From Acidobacteriaceae bacterium (GTDB lineage Bacteria > Acidobacteriota > Terriglobia > Terriglobales > Acidobacteriaceae), in the NCBI GenBank assembly GCA_903642225.1, contig CAHJWI010000025.1, positions 1 to 60,350 on the forward strand: a stretch of DNA of 60,350 nt, read 5' to 3'. The position numbers and the translations under genes are program-made. Below the pieces are notes generated by a model, which did not search any database, had not been told where the DNA came from, and saw only the letters and a program-made list of their open reading frames with translations. Below are positions 18,626-28,451 of the stretch, piece after piece (position 1 is the stretch's first letter; every line of letters begins with the position of its first letter).

Positions 18626-18654
18626 TTGACATAGTTTCGGCAACCAGTCTCATG
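18626..18654 (+). promoter_or_regulatory. Possible promoter of the ytxH-like gene
   Basis: A perfect TTGACA at 18626-18631 lies 122 bases upstream of the YtxH start. With a normal 17-base spacing the -10 would be CTCATG, which is poor, so the call rests on the -35 box and the position in a divergent spacer. Confidence 0.3.
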
Positions 18655-18752
18655 CTAGCCGCATCCGTTCCATATGTTGGGGTGGGTAAGATCACGCACC
18701 TGAACCCAATATTCTGAACGCCGTAATCGGCAAGGTCCACAAGGAGCTAAAC

Positions 18753-19103
18753 ATGGCAGACGACAGCAGCAGCGGTTTTGGATGGTTCCTGGCCGGTCTC
18801 GGCATTGGTGCACTGGTAGGCGTACTCTACGCGCCAAAGAGCGGTCGCGAGACGCGGGATGACCTCACAGCCCAGGCTGCAGACGCCAAAGTAAAAGCCA
18901 GTCAGATCGTGGATCAGAGCAAGGACCAGATCAACGACTACGTCGATAAGGGCCGCGATTACTACGAAAAGGGCCGCACCCAGTGGAGCCAGTACGTCGA
19001 CAAAGGCAAGGATTTTCTGGCAGAGCAGCAGGACAAAGTTGCGGGTGCGGTAAACGCCGGCAAGCAGGCCTACCAGGAAGAATCAGACCCAACCCACGTT
19101 TAG
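18753..19103 (+). CDS. YtxH domain-containing protein
   Basis: A 116-residue small protein of the YtxH family: one membrane helix (FGWFLAGLGIGALVGVLYAP) followed by the diagnostic KSGRETRDDL and an amphipathic, probably coiled C-terminal half rich in Lys, Asp and Gln with two similar YVDKGRDYY/YVDKGKDFL units. ATG 18753 has AAGGAG seven bases upstream. In Bacillus ytxH belongs to a sigma-B general-stress operon with a DUF948 gene; here a DUF948-like gene follows. Membrane-anchored stress protein of unknown biochemistry. Recognition of the family is good. Confidence 0.88.
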   Translation: MADDSSSGFGWFLAGLGIGALVGVLYAPKSGRETRDDLTAQAADAKVKASQIVDQSKDQINDYVDKGRDYYEKGRTQWSQYVDKGKDFLAEQQDKVAGAVNAGKQAYQEESDPTHV

Positions 19104-19130
19104 CGCAAACGTAGACAGGGCTTAGAGGCG

Positions 19131-19156
19131 GGCCGGCGATTGTTCGCCGGCCTTTG
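19131..19156 (+). terminator. Hairpin between ytxH-like and DUF948-like genes
   Basis: A perfect nine-base-pair stem, GGCCGGCGA at 19131-19139 and TCGCCGGCC at 19144-19152, four-base loop, followed by TTTGCATT. It lies 27 bases after the YtxH stop and 40 bases before the next start, so it may be an attenuating terminator within a two-gene transcript. Confidence 0.6.
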
Positions 19157-19194
19157 CATTGTTCGCTTTCATCACTGAAAAGATTGGACATTTC

Positions 19195-19854
19195 ATGATC
19201 ACCTCCCAGGCTTCACTGACACTTGCGTGGCTGCAAAGCTCCATCGGATTGACCGACAGCCAGGCGCACTGGCTCATCGCACTCACGTGCCTGAACGCTA
19301 TCGCGGTGCTTCTGGGCATGAGCGCACTTGTCGCCATGGCGGTGGTCGTCGTGAAACTGCTCAGCGTCGTCACTGCGCTTTTGGACGAACTCAAGCCCAA
19401 GGTTTACCCGATCATGGACAACGTGAAACAAATTAGCGGCAAGGCCAACGAGATTACAGCCCATGTGCGCGACATCGTTGCAGACAGTACTCCCAAGGTA
19501 AAGCGTGTCACCACCAACCTCGCCGATACCAGCGATGTCTACCGAGCGAAGCTGGCAGAAGTCGAAGCGCTCATCTCCGACACTGCCGCCAAGGCCAAGC
19601 GCCAGACCGATCGCGTCGACAATATTGTCACCAGCACCATCTCCGGTGCTGGCCGCGTCGCGAGCAGGGTTGAAGACGTGGTACTCGCCCCCGTCCACCA
19701 GGCTTCGGCCATCTGGAGCGCTATCAAGGCAACAGCAGAAAGCCTTGTGGAAAGCTACACACCCAAGCCGCCCAAGAAGTCATACACCCCGCCACCCGTC
19801 GCCTTCACTGGCGAAAATATCTACACCGGTGTTGAAGACGACTACCACGCCTGA
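19195..19854 (+). CDS. DUF948-like membrane protein
   Basis: A 219-residue protein with one strong membrane helix at residues about 31-60 (LNAIAVLLGMSALVAMAVVVVK) followed by a long amphipathic helix region (LLDELKPKVYPIMDNVKQIS, then TPKVKRVTTNLADTSDVYRAKLAEVEALI) that resembles DUF948/YtxG proteins. The C-terminal tail is Pro/Lys/Tyr-rich. ATG 19195 is preferred; a TTG at 19159 is in frame but sits in the hairpin region. It follows the ytxH-like gene on the same strand, as in the Bacillus ytxGH pair. Function unknown; likely an envelope structural or stress protein. Confidence 0.7.
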   Translation: MITSQASLTLAWLQSSIGLTDSQAHWLIALTCLNAIAVLLGMSALVAMAVVVVKLLSVVTALLDELKPKVYPIMDNVKQISGKANEITAHVRDIVADSTPKVKRVTTNLADTSDVYRAKLAEVEALISDTAAKAKRQTDRVDNIVTSTISGAGRVASRVEDVVLAPVHQASAIWSAIKATAESLVESYTPKPPKKSYTPPPVAFTGENIYTGVEDDYHA

Positions 19855-19872
19855 GCACCCTTGTTGCATAAC

Positions 19873-19897
19873 GAGGGCCGGGATCTTCCGGTCCCTC
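19873..19897. terminator. Bidirectional terminator between convergent genes
   Basis: A nine-pair stem, GAGGG-CCGG at 19873-19881 against CCGG-T-CCCTC ending at 19897, with one bulged T and a GATCTT loop. It lies between the convergent DUF948-like gene and dnaJ. Confidence 0.55.
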
Positions 19898-19915
19898 CTC
19901 ATATCTAGACCCGCT

Positions 19916-21148
19916 TTATGTGTCACGGAACAGATCATCCCTCGGATCGGCGGGGTTAAGCCTCGCCAACTCCCTGAGGATTTCCTTCGACCGCTCATCG
20001 TGGATCTTGGGCACAACGATCTGCACTTCGACAATCTGGTCACCGCGTACACCGTCGGTACCAGCCAACAGCACACCCTTTTCCCGCAGTCTCAGCTTCT
20101 GACCGCCCTGTGTCCCCGGTGGAATCTTCAGCTGCGTACGTCCATCGATCGTCGGCACATCCACCTTCGCACCCAACGCGGCTTCAAACGCCATCACCGG
20201 AACGGTAATACGAATATCGTCGCCACTGCGTGTAAACACAGGGTGCGGTCCAGCCTTGATAATCAGGTAAAGGTCTCCCGCAGCCGCGCCCTTGGTGCCG
20301 GCATTCCCCTTGCCTGCAAGCCGAATGCGCTGACCATCCCGAGTGCCCGGTTTTATCCTGAATTCCAGCGTGTCTCGCTTTCGCACCGCGCCGTCGCCAT
20401 GACACGTGGGACAATCGTCGCCCACCTTACCGGCGCCCCCACACATTGGGCACTGCGTGTTGAACTTCATCCGCCCACTCATCTGCTGCACCTGCCCGGT
20501 GCCGTTGCACTGCGGACAGGTATGCGGCACTCCCACAGTTCCATTGCCGCGACACGTTGGGCACTGCTCCTGACGCGTAATCTCCACCCTCGTCGTACCA
20601 CCACGCACGGCGGTCCAGAAATCGATCTGCACCTGATATTCCAGGTCGCTTCCCGGCTGGGGTCCGCGTGGTGCCTCCTGCCGCGAGGCACCGCCGTTGA
20701 ACATGCTCCCAAAAATGTCTTTGAACGACCCGCCGCCGCTACCGCTGCTTGGCCGCGCCTGCCGCGGATCGCCCTGCCCACCCTGGAACCCTGAAAAATC
20801 GAAGCCGCCAAAGTCGAACGGCACTCCCTGTCCACCCGCGCCCGCAGTACCGCCGGTGTATACATCCTGTCCGTAACCTCCGCGCGCCGCAGCGTCCGCC
20901 TGCGACGGATCAACGGAATCCGAGTAGAACCCCAATTGATCGAACACCTTGCGCTTCTTCTGATCCGAAAGCACATCGTTTGCCTCGGAAATCTCCTTGA
21001 AGCGTTCCTCAGCCTTCTTGTCCCCAGGATTCACATCCGGGTGGTACTTGCGTGCCAGCTTGCGAAACGCCTTGCGAATATCATCTGCGGTCGCCGTCTT
21101 CTTCACGCCCAACGCGCCGTAGTAGTCTTTCTTGTCTGGCCCTGCCAT
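19916..21148 (-). CDS. dnaJ: Chaperone DnaJ
   Basis: A 410-residue type I J-protein. J-domain with HPD at residues 36-38, a long Gly/Phe-rich linker (residues about 85-135), four CxxCxGxG zinc motifs in order (CPTCRGNG, CPQCNGTG, CPMCGGAG, CPTCHGDG), then the substrate-binding C-terminal domain. It stimulates DnaK ATPase and delivers clients. The start is ATG 21148 (MAGPDKKDYYG) with GAGGGAA upstream, not the longer frame at 21160. It is separated from dnaK by about 4 kb, so the two are not in one operon. No HAIR-like site is apparent in its short upstream spacer; it may be read from the upstream DUF4760-like gene's promoter. Confidence 0.95.
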   Translation of the reverse strand: MAGPDKKDYYGALGVKKTATADDIRKAFRKLARKYHPDVNPGDKKAEERFKEISEANDVLSDQKKRKVFDQLGFYSDSVDPSQADAAARGGYGQDVYTGGTAGAGGQGVPFDFGGFDFSGFQGGQGDPRQARPSSGSGGGSFKDIFGSMFNGGASRQEAPRGPQPGSDLEYQVQIDFWTAVRGGTTRVEITRQEQCPTCRGNGTVGVPHTCPQCNGTGQVQQMSGRMKFNTQCPMCGGAGKVGDDCPTCHGDGAVRKRDTLEFRIKPGTRDGQRIRLAGKGNAGTKGAAAGDLYLIIKAGPHPVFTRSGDDIRITVPVMAFEAALGAKVDVPTIDGRTQLKIPPGTQGGQKLRLREKGVLLAGTDGVRGDQIVEVQIVVPKIHDERSKEILRELARLNPADPRDDLFRDT

Positions 21149-21191
21149 CCGTTCCCTCAACTCTCTTCATCGTCGCCCTGTGCGCACGCCG

Positions 21192-21908
21192 CTATTTGTG
21201 CAGCGGTTCATTGGCAGCGGCCGCCTCAATCTGCAACTCGGCGACAGGCGTCTGATTCTGCCGGCTACTTAAACGCCGCGACCCCCGAGCCGGCACGTAC
21301 TCACCAGTCGTCTCCAACTCATAACTGTAATGCTCGCAGATACGATCGTCGCTCCACAGTCGTCCATGGGCCATCTTGCGCTTCCGCATGCGGCTCTGCT
21401 GAATACGGTCCATGCCGTGCATCATGCGCCGAAAATCGCTGTAATGATCCGCCCACTCGTTTTCACTGCTCTCCAGCACCGCCCGCAGGTCCGCATACAC
21501 CGGCTGCGCCCATTCATAAAACGTGTGCCACACGTCATACAGGTCCAGATGCCGTTTCTTCACCAACAGGCCCAGGTGCTCATAGAAGTCCAGTACCTCG
21601 AACGCCGTCAGCGGCGGCTCGGCCGTGTTCAGCGCTAATAGGTCATGGTTCTCATTCAACCGCTCCGCCGCAAGCCGTCGCCTCGCCTCTCGAAACTTGC
21701 TGGAGTGAAAAAACGCCAGCTGCTTCTCCAGGTTGCTCACCGCCCTGTACTGCCGCTCATGCCGCAACTGCACACCGGCATAAAAAATACCTGCAACGCT
21801 GGTCAGCACGAGCAGTGCTGTCGCAAGCGCCTCCGCCTCTGTCCAGTTCGCGCCCAACCCAACCTGCTCTCTGTTCCCAATGGAACACCTGCAGCATACG
21901 ATGCGCAC
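21192..21908 (-). CDS. DUF4760-like membrane-anchored hypothetical protein
   Basis: A 238-residue protein with one N-terminal membrane helix (ALATALLVLTSVAGIFYAGVQL) and a helical cytoplasmic part. The order of helices, with LEKQLAFFHSSKFREARRRL, then LTAFEVLDFYEHLGLLVKKRHLDLYDVWHTFYEW, fits DUF4760-type proteins, though I hold that family name only loosely. The start is uncertain: GTG 21908 is the longest, with in-frame downstream GTG/TTG codons near the helix as alternatives. It lies 43 bases upstream of dnaJ on the same strand and may share its transcript. No catalytic motif seen. Confidence 0.7.
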   Translation of the reverse strand: MRIVCCRCSIGNREQVGLGANWTEAEALATALLVLTSVAGIFYAGVQLRHERQYRAVSNLEKQLAFFHSSKFREARRRLAAERLNENHDLLALNTAEPPLTAFEVLDFYEHLGLLVKKRHLDLYDVWHTFYEWAQPVYADLRAVLESSENEWADHYSDFRRMMHGMDRIQQSRMRKRKMAHGRLWSDDRICEHYSYELETTGEYVPARGSRRLSSRQNQTPVAELQIEAAAANEPLHK

Positions 21909-21987
21909 ACCACAGCATCAGCCGCAAACCACGACCGCCCGCGTCGGCGAGCCGCGTCGTGTCTCGCCCACTCAGCCCTGAACGCGC

Positions 21988-23019
21988 CTACTCCGCCAGC
22001 AGAGCTCCAGCCCTTTTCCTCGCTTTGCCACCCGGCTTCGCAATCTCTCGCGACGCCCTCAGACTCATACCTTCCGCAAACGCCGTAGCCGTTTCTGCCT
22101 CAGACGTCCCCTGGTCCCGCGCACACCAGTAAAGCGTCCGCCCCACAAGGTCCCGCCGCAGAACCTTCTCCCCGCAAATCAGGCACGGCTTACCATGCCG
22201 CCGATACACATAGTGCTCTTCCCCACGCGCCGCCGGCTCACTCTTCGTTGGCCGGTCTACCCGCTTCGTGCAAACAATCCGCCGGTCCACCATGCCCGCC
22301 GCAAGCAGCGGCCCGGAGTCCTTCCACATCGCTCGCAACGTCTTCAGCTCCATCGCGCTGCCCGGCGTAAACGGATTCACCCGGTGCCGAAATAACAACT
22401 CCGCCCGATAAATATTCCCGATCCCCGACACGATAGCCTGGTCCATCAGCAGCTCCGCAATCGGCTTTTTCGACCTTAAAATCGCCGCAAATGCCCGCGC
22501 CGGATCGTCGTGCCCCCCATTCTCGCCAGACCGCGCCGTGTCCGCCAGCGGATCCGGTCCCAGCCGATCCAGCAGCGCCGCCCACTTCGCACCGTCGTAC
22601 ACGCTGCAATCCGTCGGCCCCCGCAGCTCGCACCAGTCCACCTCCTCCGGTGGAAACGGCTGCGTCCCATCGTCTTTCGCGCATGTCAGGTTGTGCGGCT
22701 GCCCCTTCTGGCTTCGTGACGCCTTCTCTGTCCCAGCCCGCTGCAGAATTGCCCGCAATGCCCCCTTCGGCTCCGGCAATGGCCCGCACCCCTCCGTAAA
22801 ATCCCCAAACCGCCCCAGGTGAATGTGCAGGTACAGGTCATCCCCAAACTCATATCCCAGGTGCTTGCCCACAGCATGCACCCGCTTCAGCTTCTTGCCA
22901 TCCACCCGGTGCGCATCCGCAAACCGGTGGTTCGGCCCCGGCAGAACATTCAGCTTCCGCCCCGCAAACGCCGCCGTATGCCGCGCCGCCCACCGATGAA
23001 TCTCATTCCCCTCAGGCAT
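21988..23019 (-). CDS. nei: Endonuclease VIII-like DNA glycosylase (Nei/Fpg family)
   Basis: A 343-residue Fpg/Nei glycosylase for oxidised pyrimidines. It starts MPEGNEIHRW: after Met removal the N-terminal Pro and following Glu are the catalytic residues, which fixes the start at ATG 23019 although the frame is open to 23196. Next come KKLKRVHAVGKHLGYEF with the conserved Lys, the H2TH region (LLMDQAIVSGIGNIYRAELLF) and the C-terminal zinc finger. The finger reads CLIC ... WCARDQ: the fourth ligand, normally Cys, is Asp. It is divergent from the DUF1684 gene. Family assignment is firm; zinc binding may be altered. Confidence 0.9.
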   Translation of the reverse strand: MPEGNEIHRWAARHTAAFAGRKLNVLPGPNHRFADAHRVDGKKLKRVHAVGKHLGYEFGDDLYLHIHLGRFGDFTEGCGPLPEPKGALRAILQRAGTEKASRSQKGQPHNLTCAKDDGTQPFPPEEVDWCELRGPTDCSVYDGAKWAALLDRLGPDPLADTARSGENGGHDDPARAFAAILRSKKPIAELLMDQAIVSGIGNIYRAELLFRHRVNPFTPGSAMELKTLRAMWKDSGPLLAAGMVDRRIVCTKRVDRPTKSEPAARGEEHYVYRRHGKPCLICGEKVLRRDLVGRTLYWCARDQGTSEAETATAFAEGMSLRASREIAKPGGKARKRAGALLAE

Positions 23020-23132
23020 CTCCCACTCCCACCCATGCGATTCGCGCCGCCCCGCAATCGTTGTTCGCCACCCGTCGGCCAGCTGCGCCCACATTCCGGC
23101 TCGCCCGATACCCAATTCAGTACAATCCCCCA

Positions 23133-24053
23133 ATGCCCCGTCTTTCCGCCGTCCTTGGAACGCTGCTCCTGCTGCCCGCCCTCGCCGCCCCCGCACCCGC
23201 AGCCGACTCCCCAGAGCTCGCCCACCTCAAAAAAGACCTCGCCACCGACGTCACCGCCCCCAACAGCTGGCTCGCTCTCGTCGCCCTCCAGTGGTTCGCA
23301 GACGGCGACACCACCGTCGGCGCCGCACCTGGCAACAAGCTCCAACTTGCCCACCTTCCCGCCCACGCCTTCACCATCCGCCAAAGCAAGGGCCAAACCA
23401 CCCTTCTCGCCCCAGCCACCGGCTTCGACCCCTGCCTCGCCCTCAACGGCAAACCCGCCACCCCCCAGCCTCTCCAGAACGACAGCACCGGCAAGTCCGT
23501 CCTCACCTGCAAGGGCGTACAGGCCACGGTCATCAAGCGCGGCGACCGCCTCTACCTCCGCGTAGCCGACGCTGAGAATCCCGCGCGCGTCCACTTCGCC
23601 GGCTTCCGCTGGTACCCCGAAAACCGCGCCTACCGCGTCACCGCAAAGTGGGTCCCCTACAACCCGCCCCACGATCTCCACATGAGAAACGTCCTCGGCG
23701 ACACCCTCCCCATGCCCACCCCCGGCTATGCCGAGTTCCAGATCAATGGCAAGCCCTACCGCCTCGAACCCACCGCCGGCGGAGACCACCTCTTCTTCGT
23801 CTTCCGCGACGCAACCAGCCGCTCCGAAACCTACGCCGCCGGCCGCTTCCTCCAGACCCCGCTCCCCGACCACGGTACCTCCGCGCCCGGCACCGTCGTC
23901 CTCGACTTCAACCAGGCCTACAACCCACCCTGCGCCTTCACGATCTACGCCACCTGCCCCCTTCCACCCCGCCAGAACCGTCTCGAAGCCACCATCCCCG
24001 CCGGTGAAAAACGCTACAACTCCCCTTACGCCACAGCCCGTGCCGAGAATTAA
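23133..24053 (+). CDS. Secreted DUF1684 family protein
   Basis: A 306-residue protein with a signal peptide (PRLSAVLGTLLLLPALAAPAPAAD) and the DUF1684 pattern: NSWLALVALQWFADGDTTVG near residue 45, RVHFAGFRWYPEN in the middle, and HLFFVFRDATSRSETYAAGRFL followed by VVLDFNQAYNPPCAFT at the end. The function of DUF1684 is unknown; members are often exported in Acidobacteria and related groups. ATG 23133 opens a credible signal peptide; the longer frame from 23061 does not. The coding bias is strongly C-ending, as for other plus-strand genes left of 33 kb. Confidence 0.85.
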   Translation: MPRLSAVLGTLLLLPALAAPAPAADSPELAHLKKDLATDVTAPNSWLALVALQWFADGDTTVGAAPGNKLQLAHLPAHAFTIRQSKGQTTLLAPATGFDPCLALNGKPATPQPLQNDSTGKSVLTCKGVQATVIKRGDRLYLRVADAENPARVHFAGFRWYPENRAYRVTAKWVPYNPPHDLHMRNVLGDTLPMPTPGYAEFQINGKPYRLEPTAGGDHLFFVFRDATSRSETYAAGRFLQTPLPDHGTSAPGTVVLDFNQAYNPPCAFTIYATCPLPPRQNRLEATIPAGEKRYNSPYATARAEN

Positions 24054-24072
24054 CCGAGCTCGCAGACGAAGA

Positions 24073-24101
24073 AAAGGGAGGCACCTAAAGCGCCTCCCTT
24101 T
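24073..24101. terminator. Bidirectional rho-independent terminator
   Basis: A perfect ten-pair stem, AAAGGGAGGC at 24073-24082 and GCCTCCCTTT at 24092-24101 with a nine-base loop. It serves the DUF1684 gene on the plus strand and the small gene ending at 24120 on the minus strand. Confidence 0.75.
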
Positions 24102-24119
24102 CTTGGCAAAACCAACTAC

Positions 24120-24299
24120 TTAGTTCCAGATATGCTGAATCGCCATCGGCTCAATCCGTAGAATCGTATCGGGCCTGGCCCCATATAACTTCCGCGCAAA
24201 CTCCCGCGCCTGCGCCTCGCTATCGAACATCGTCTTCTCGTGTAACTTCCCGGCGACGTACTGTTCGCACTTCCAAATCACTGCATGTGTGTTTCCCAT
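24120..24299 (-). CDS. Small hypothetical protein, 59 residues
   Basis: A 59-residue protein beginning MGNTHAVIWKCEQYVAGK, with a good ribosome binding site (GGGAGAG) before ATG 24299. The middle (EKTMFDSEAQAREFARKLY) looks like a short amphipathic helix; no export signal. A terminator follows its stop. The longer frame to 24365 would run almost to the neighbouring gene and lacks a binding site. I do not recognise a family. Confidence 0.65.
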   Translation of the reverse strand: MGNTHAVIWKCEQYVAGKLHEKTMFDSEAQAREFARKLYGARPDTILRIEPMAIQHIWN

Positions 24300-24366
24300 C
24301 GTCGCTCTCCCTGCTTTACTTCTCTTCATATTTGACGCAATTTCTGCGGAATAGATGCGGTGCATT

Positions 24367-25125
24367 CTAGTGCGGAATGCTGCTCCACATGGAGCGAGCA
24401 GCCGCTTTTACAGCATCTCTGCCCGCCTGGTTCGACGCAGACTTACTCTGCTGCGCCGGCTGCGCTGCAGAGGTTTCTGCAGCCTTCGTTTCAGCAGGAG
24501 CAAGCACCGTTTGATCTGCAGGACCATTCAGCCGAATGAGCATCGCACCGGATTTGTGACCTGGAGAAAGTACTCCAAGTGCCAGCACATACTCCTCACC
24601 CTTCTTGAATGCTCCGTACCTTGCATCGCTGTTACTTGTGAACGTCGCATCGATGATCTGGCCGCCCCAGGTACCCTCGTGCATCGTGTCTATCAGGGGC
24701 TGGGCCAGAATACCGATCAACCCATACGTGTCGCCACACGTCGCCCGGACGCACGTGAACACCTCGCTATACCCCTGCTGTTTCAATTGGCTCGACAGGC
24801 CAGTGTAGGTCGTCAACGACGAAGCTGTAGTCGGCCCGGCATACGCCAACACATCGACCGGTCCCGTCACTACGACAGTCTTGCCAAGTTTCCGCTGCCC
24901 CGCAGGTCCAACAGGTACCGAATATTCGTCATTATCGATATGCATCGCACCTACGATCTGACTATTTGCCGGCCGGGCAACGTTGCGCAGATCCTGCGCA
25001 CCAGGGAAGTCCGCCTCCTGTGCGCCAGCAACCAGTGACGCCATCATAAAGACCCCACCCGCCAACGCACAGCCCATGCAAACTCCCCGGTGCACCATCC
25101 CGCGACCATTCTGATCTCGAAGCAT
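24367..25125 (-). CDS. Secreted protein resembling DUF4892
   Basis: A 252-residue exported protein: signal peptide (ALAGGVFMMASLVAGAQEAD), then FPGAQDLRNVARPANSQIVG and DNDEYSVPVGP, a beginning that resembles the DUF4892 domain found in envelope proteins of proteobacteria. The middle has a Cys pair (VFTCVRATCGD) that could form a disulfide, and the C-terminus is an Ala/Lys/Gln-rich tail ending SSIPH. ATG 25125 has GAGG six bases ahead. It lies between the 59-residue gene and dnaK, all on the minus strand, but a hairpin separates it from dnaK. Function unknown. Confidence 0.7.
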   Translation of the reverse strand: MLRDQNGRGMVHRGVCMGCALAGGVFMMASLVAGAQEADFPGAQDLRNVARPANSQIVGAMHIDNDEYSVPVGPAGQRKLGKTVVVTGPVDVLAYAGPTTASSLTTYTGLSSQLKQQGYSEVFTCVRATCGDTYGLIGILAQPLIDTMHEGTWGGQIIDATFTSNSDARYGAFKKGEEYVLALGVLSPGHKSGAMLIRLNGPADQTVLAPAETKAAETSAAQPAQQSKSASNQAGRDAVKAAARSMWSSIPH

Positions 25126-25178
25126 TTTCACCCTCGACGACTACTGTAAACGGAAGACGGCTAATGTAAACGGGAGAA

Positions 25179-25219
25179 GCTGGAAGTACCCGCTCTTTAC
25201 GGGTAAGGACACTTCCAGC
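25179..25219 (-). terminator. Nested hairpin after dnaK
   Basis: Outer arms GCTGGAAGT (25179-25187) and ACTTCCAGC (25211-25219) enclose inner arms TACCCG (25187-25192) and CGGGTA (25200-25205). Read on the minus strand it begins 25 bases after the dnaK stop and is followed by TTCTCCC. Probably the dnaK terminator. Confidence 0.65.
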
Positions 25220-25244
25220 TCCAACGTTGCAGGACTGTACCGAC

Positions 25245-27155
<1,911 letters not shown>

Positions 27156-27280
27156 GTTGTTACTCCTTCGGCCGGTCCCCCCGGCATTTGCTACAAAGTT
27201 GTCGGCAGCAGCCGCGAAGCCTCGACAGTCACAAAGTCCTGCTGCCTCAAACCGACTAATTGACTACGCTTAGAATCACA

Positions 27281-27301
27281 TGTGAGTGTCTTGCTGTCAA
27301 G
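27281..27301 (-). promoter_or_regulatory. HAIR-like operator overlapping the dnaK -35 box
   Basis: Read on the minus strand, half-sites CTTGACA and ACTCACA are separated by exactly seven bases. The known HspR-binding HAIR consensus is CTTGAGT-N7-ACTCAAG; ten of fourteen positions match and the spacing is exact. The first half-site contains a perfect -35 TTGACA. The matching -10 is weak (GATTCT at 17-base spacing). Position and orientation are right for repression of dnaK. Confidence 0.5.
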
Positions 27302-27394
27302 GTATCTGATGCGCGGACCATCGCTGCGACTCATGGACGAAGCGCCAGGCTGAGGCCGCCTCACTTGGTCGACACACTAAGTCGACAAAGTCAC

Positions 27395-28399
27395 CTATTG
27401 TGGCGTCGTTGTCGAACCGGAACTCCCGGTCGATCCGCTCGAGGATCCGGAAGCGCCGGTCGTTCCCGTCGACGTAGCTGTACCAGGACCAGCGGACCCG
27501 GAAGAACTCGGCGTATTCGTGCCAAGCCCGCTCGCGTTGCCGCCTGCCGTCCCCAATGAACCCGTCCCACTCTGTGCTGGCGTACCGCCAAAGATGCTGA
27601 CCTTCTGCTTCAGAATTTCCACGCGCGGATCGTACAAAAACTCCCAATCCTCAATATTGGCGCTGCTGTTCCATTCCACAATGCCGGCACCTGTCTTGTT
27701 GCTGCCCACACCGACAATCTGTCCCTTGCCGCCACCCTGAAAAGAGGTTGCGCTGGTGCCTCCAAGCGTGCTGCTTGCATCCGTCGTTCCGCTCCCGCCT
27801 GCAGGCGTTCCCGTGCCCGCCCCTGATGCACCAGTAGCCGTACCGATCGCTCCTGAAGACGTTGAGGTACCGGAACCAAAGCCGCTCGACGGCGTCGAAC
27901 CAGTCCCATTTGACCCGCCAGCTAGATTGGTCTGCCCGCCCAGCCCCGTACCGATTCCCGACGCCTGACCCGCCACAGCACCAAGGCTGCCCTGCGCGAA
28001 TCCCGCCAGTGGCTCGCCAAAAAAGCCTTTTACCTCGGTTTTCTGTTCGCCTGTATGAATCAGCCGGAAGTCGCCACCCGTCAGCGGATCCTTGTACTGC
28101 TGCCGCAGGTAGTGCTGCTGCAGGCTGGTACGGCTCGTCACGGATCCCTGCCCCGAGCTGCCCGTCAGCTGCTCGATCGAGTTCGGGTAAGCATGGTTCT
28201 TCCGGTAGTACACCTGGATGGCACGTACGTACTGCTGGGCCCGGTGCTCAGACTCAAGCTCCTTATCGCGCTCCAACTCGCGGGCGACCGTTGGTGCCGC
28301 AACCGTGGCAAACAGCGCAATCAGGAATAAAACAATAACCAGCGCCAACAGAAGATAGCCGTCCTCCCCAGTTGTCGGAGACGGCACAGGTTCGCCCAT
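27395..28399 (-). CDS. Atypical type II secretion/type IV pilin-like pseudopilin
   Basis: A 334-residue pilin-like protein. A short leader ends in GEDG, followed by YLLLALVIVLFLIALFATVA, the hydrophobic helix of class III-like pilins; cleavage would be after Gly. Position +5 is Ala rather than the usual Glu. The globular part has GspG-like phrases (AIQVYYRKNHAYPNSIEQL, LRQQYKDPLTGGDFRLI). From residue about 150 there is a long Gly/Ser/Thr-rich low-complexity tail interrupted by one ordered stretch (ANIEDWEFLYDPRVEIL). ATG 28399 is preferred; ATG 28444 would lengthen the leader. Last gene of the pilus-like operon. The tail makes it unlike standard GspG. Confidence 0.75.
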   Translation of the reverse strand: MGEPVPSPTTGEDGYLLLALVIVLFLIALFATVAAPTVARELERDKELESEHRAQQYVRAIQVYYRKNHAYPNSIEQLTGSSGQGSVTSRTSLQQHYLRQQYKDPLTGGDFRLIHTGEQKTEVKGFFGEPLAGFAQGSLGAVAGQASGIGTGLGGQTNLAGGSNGTGSTPSSGFGSGTSTSSGAIGTATGASGAGTGTPAGGSGTTDASSTLGGTSATSFQGGGKGQIVGVGSNKTGAGIVEWNSSANIEDWEFLYDPRVEILKQKVSIFGGTPAQSGTGSLGTAGGNASGLGTNTPSSSGSAGPGTATSTGTTGASGSSSGSTGSSGSTTTPQ

Positions 28400-28451
28400 C
28401 CCCAGCACACCTCTGGATGTTACCCAGTCGCTGTCTCGCCGCATACCCACA

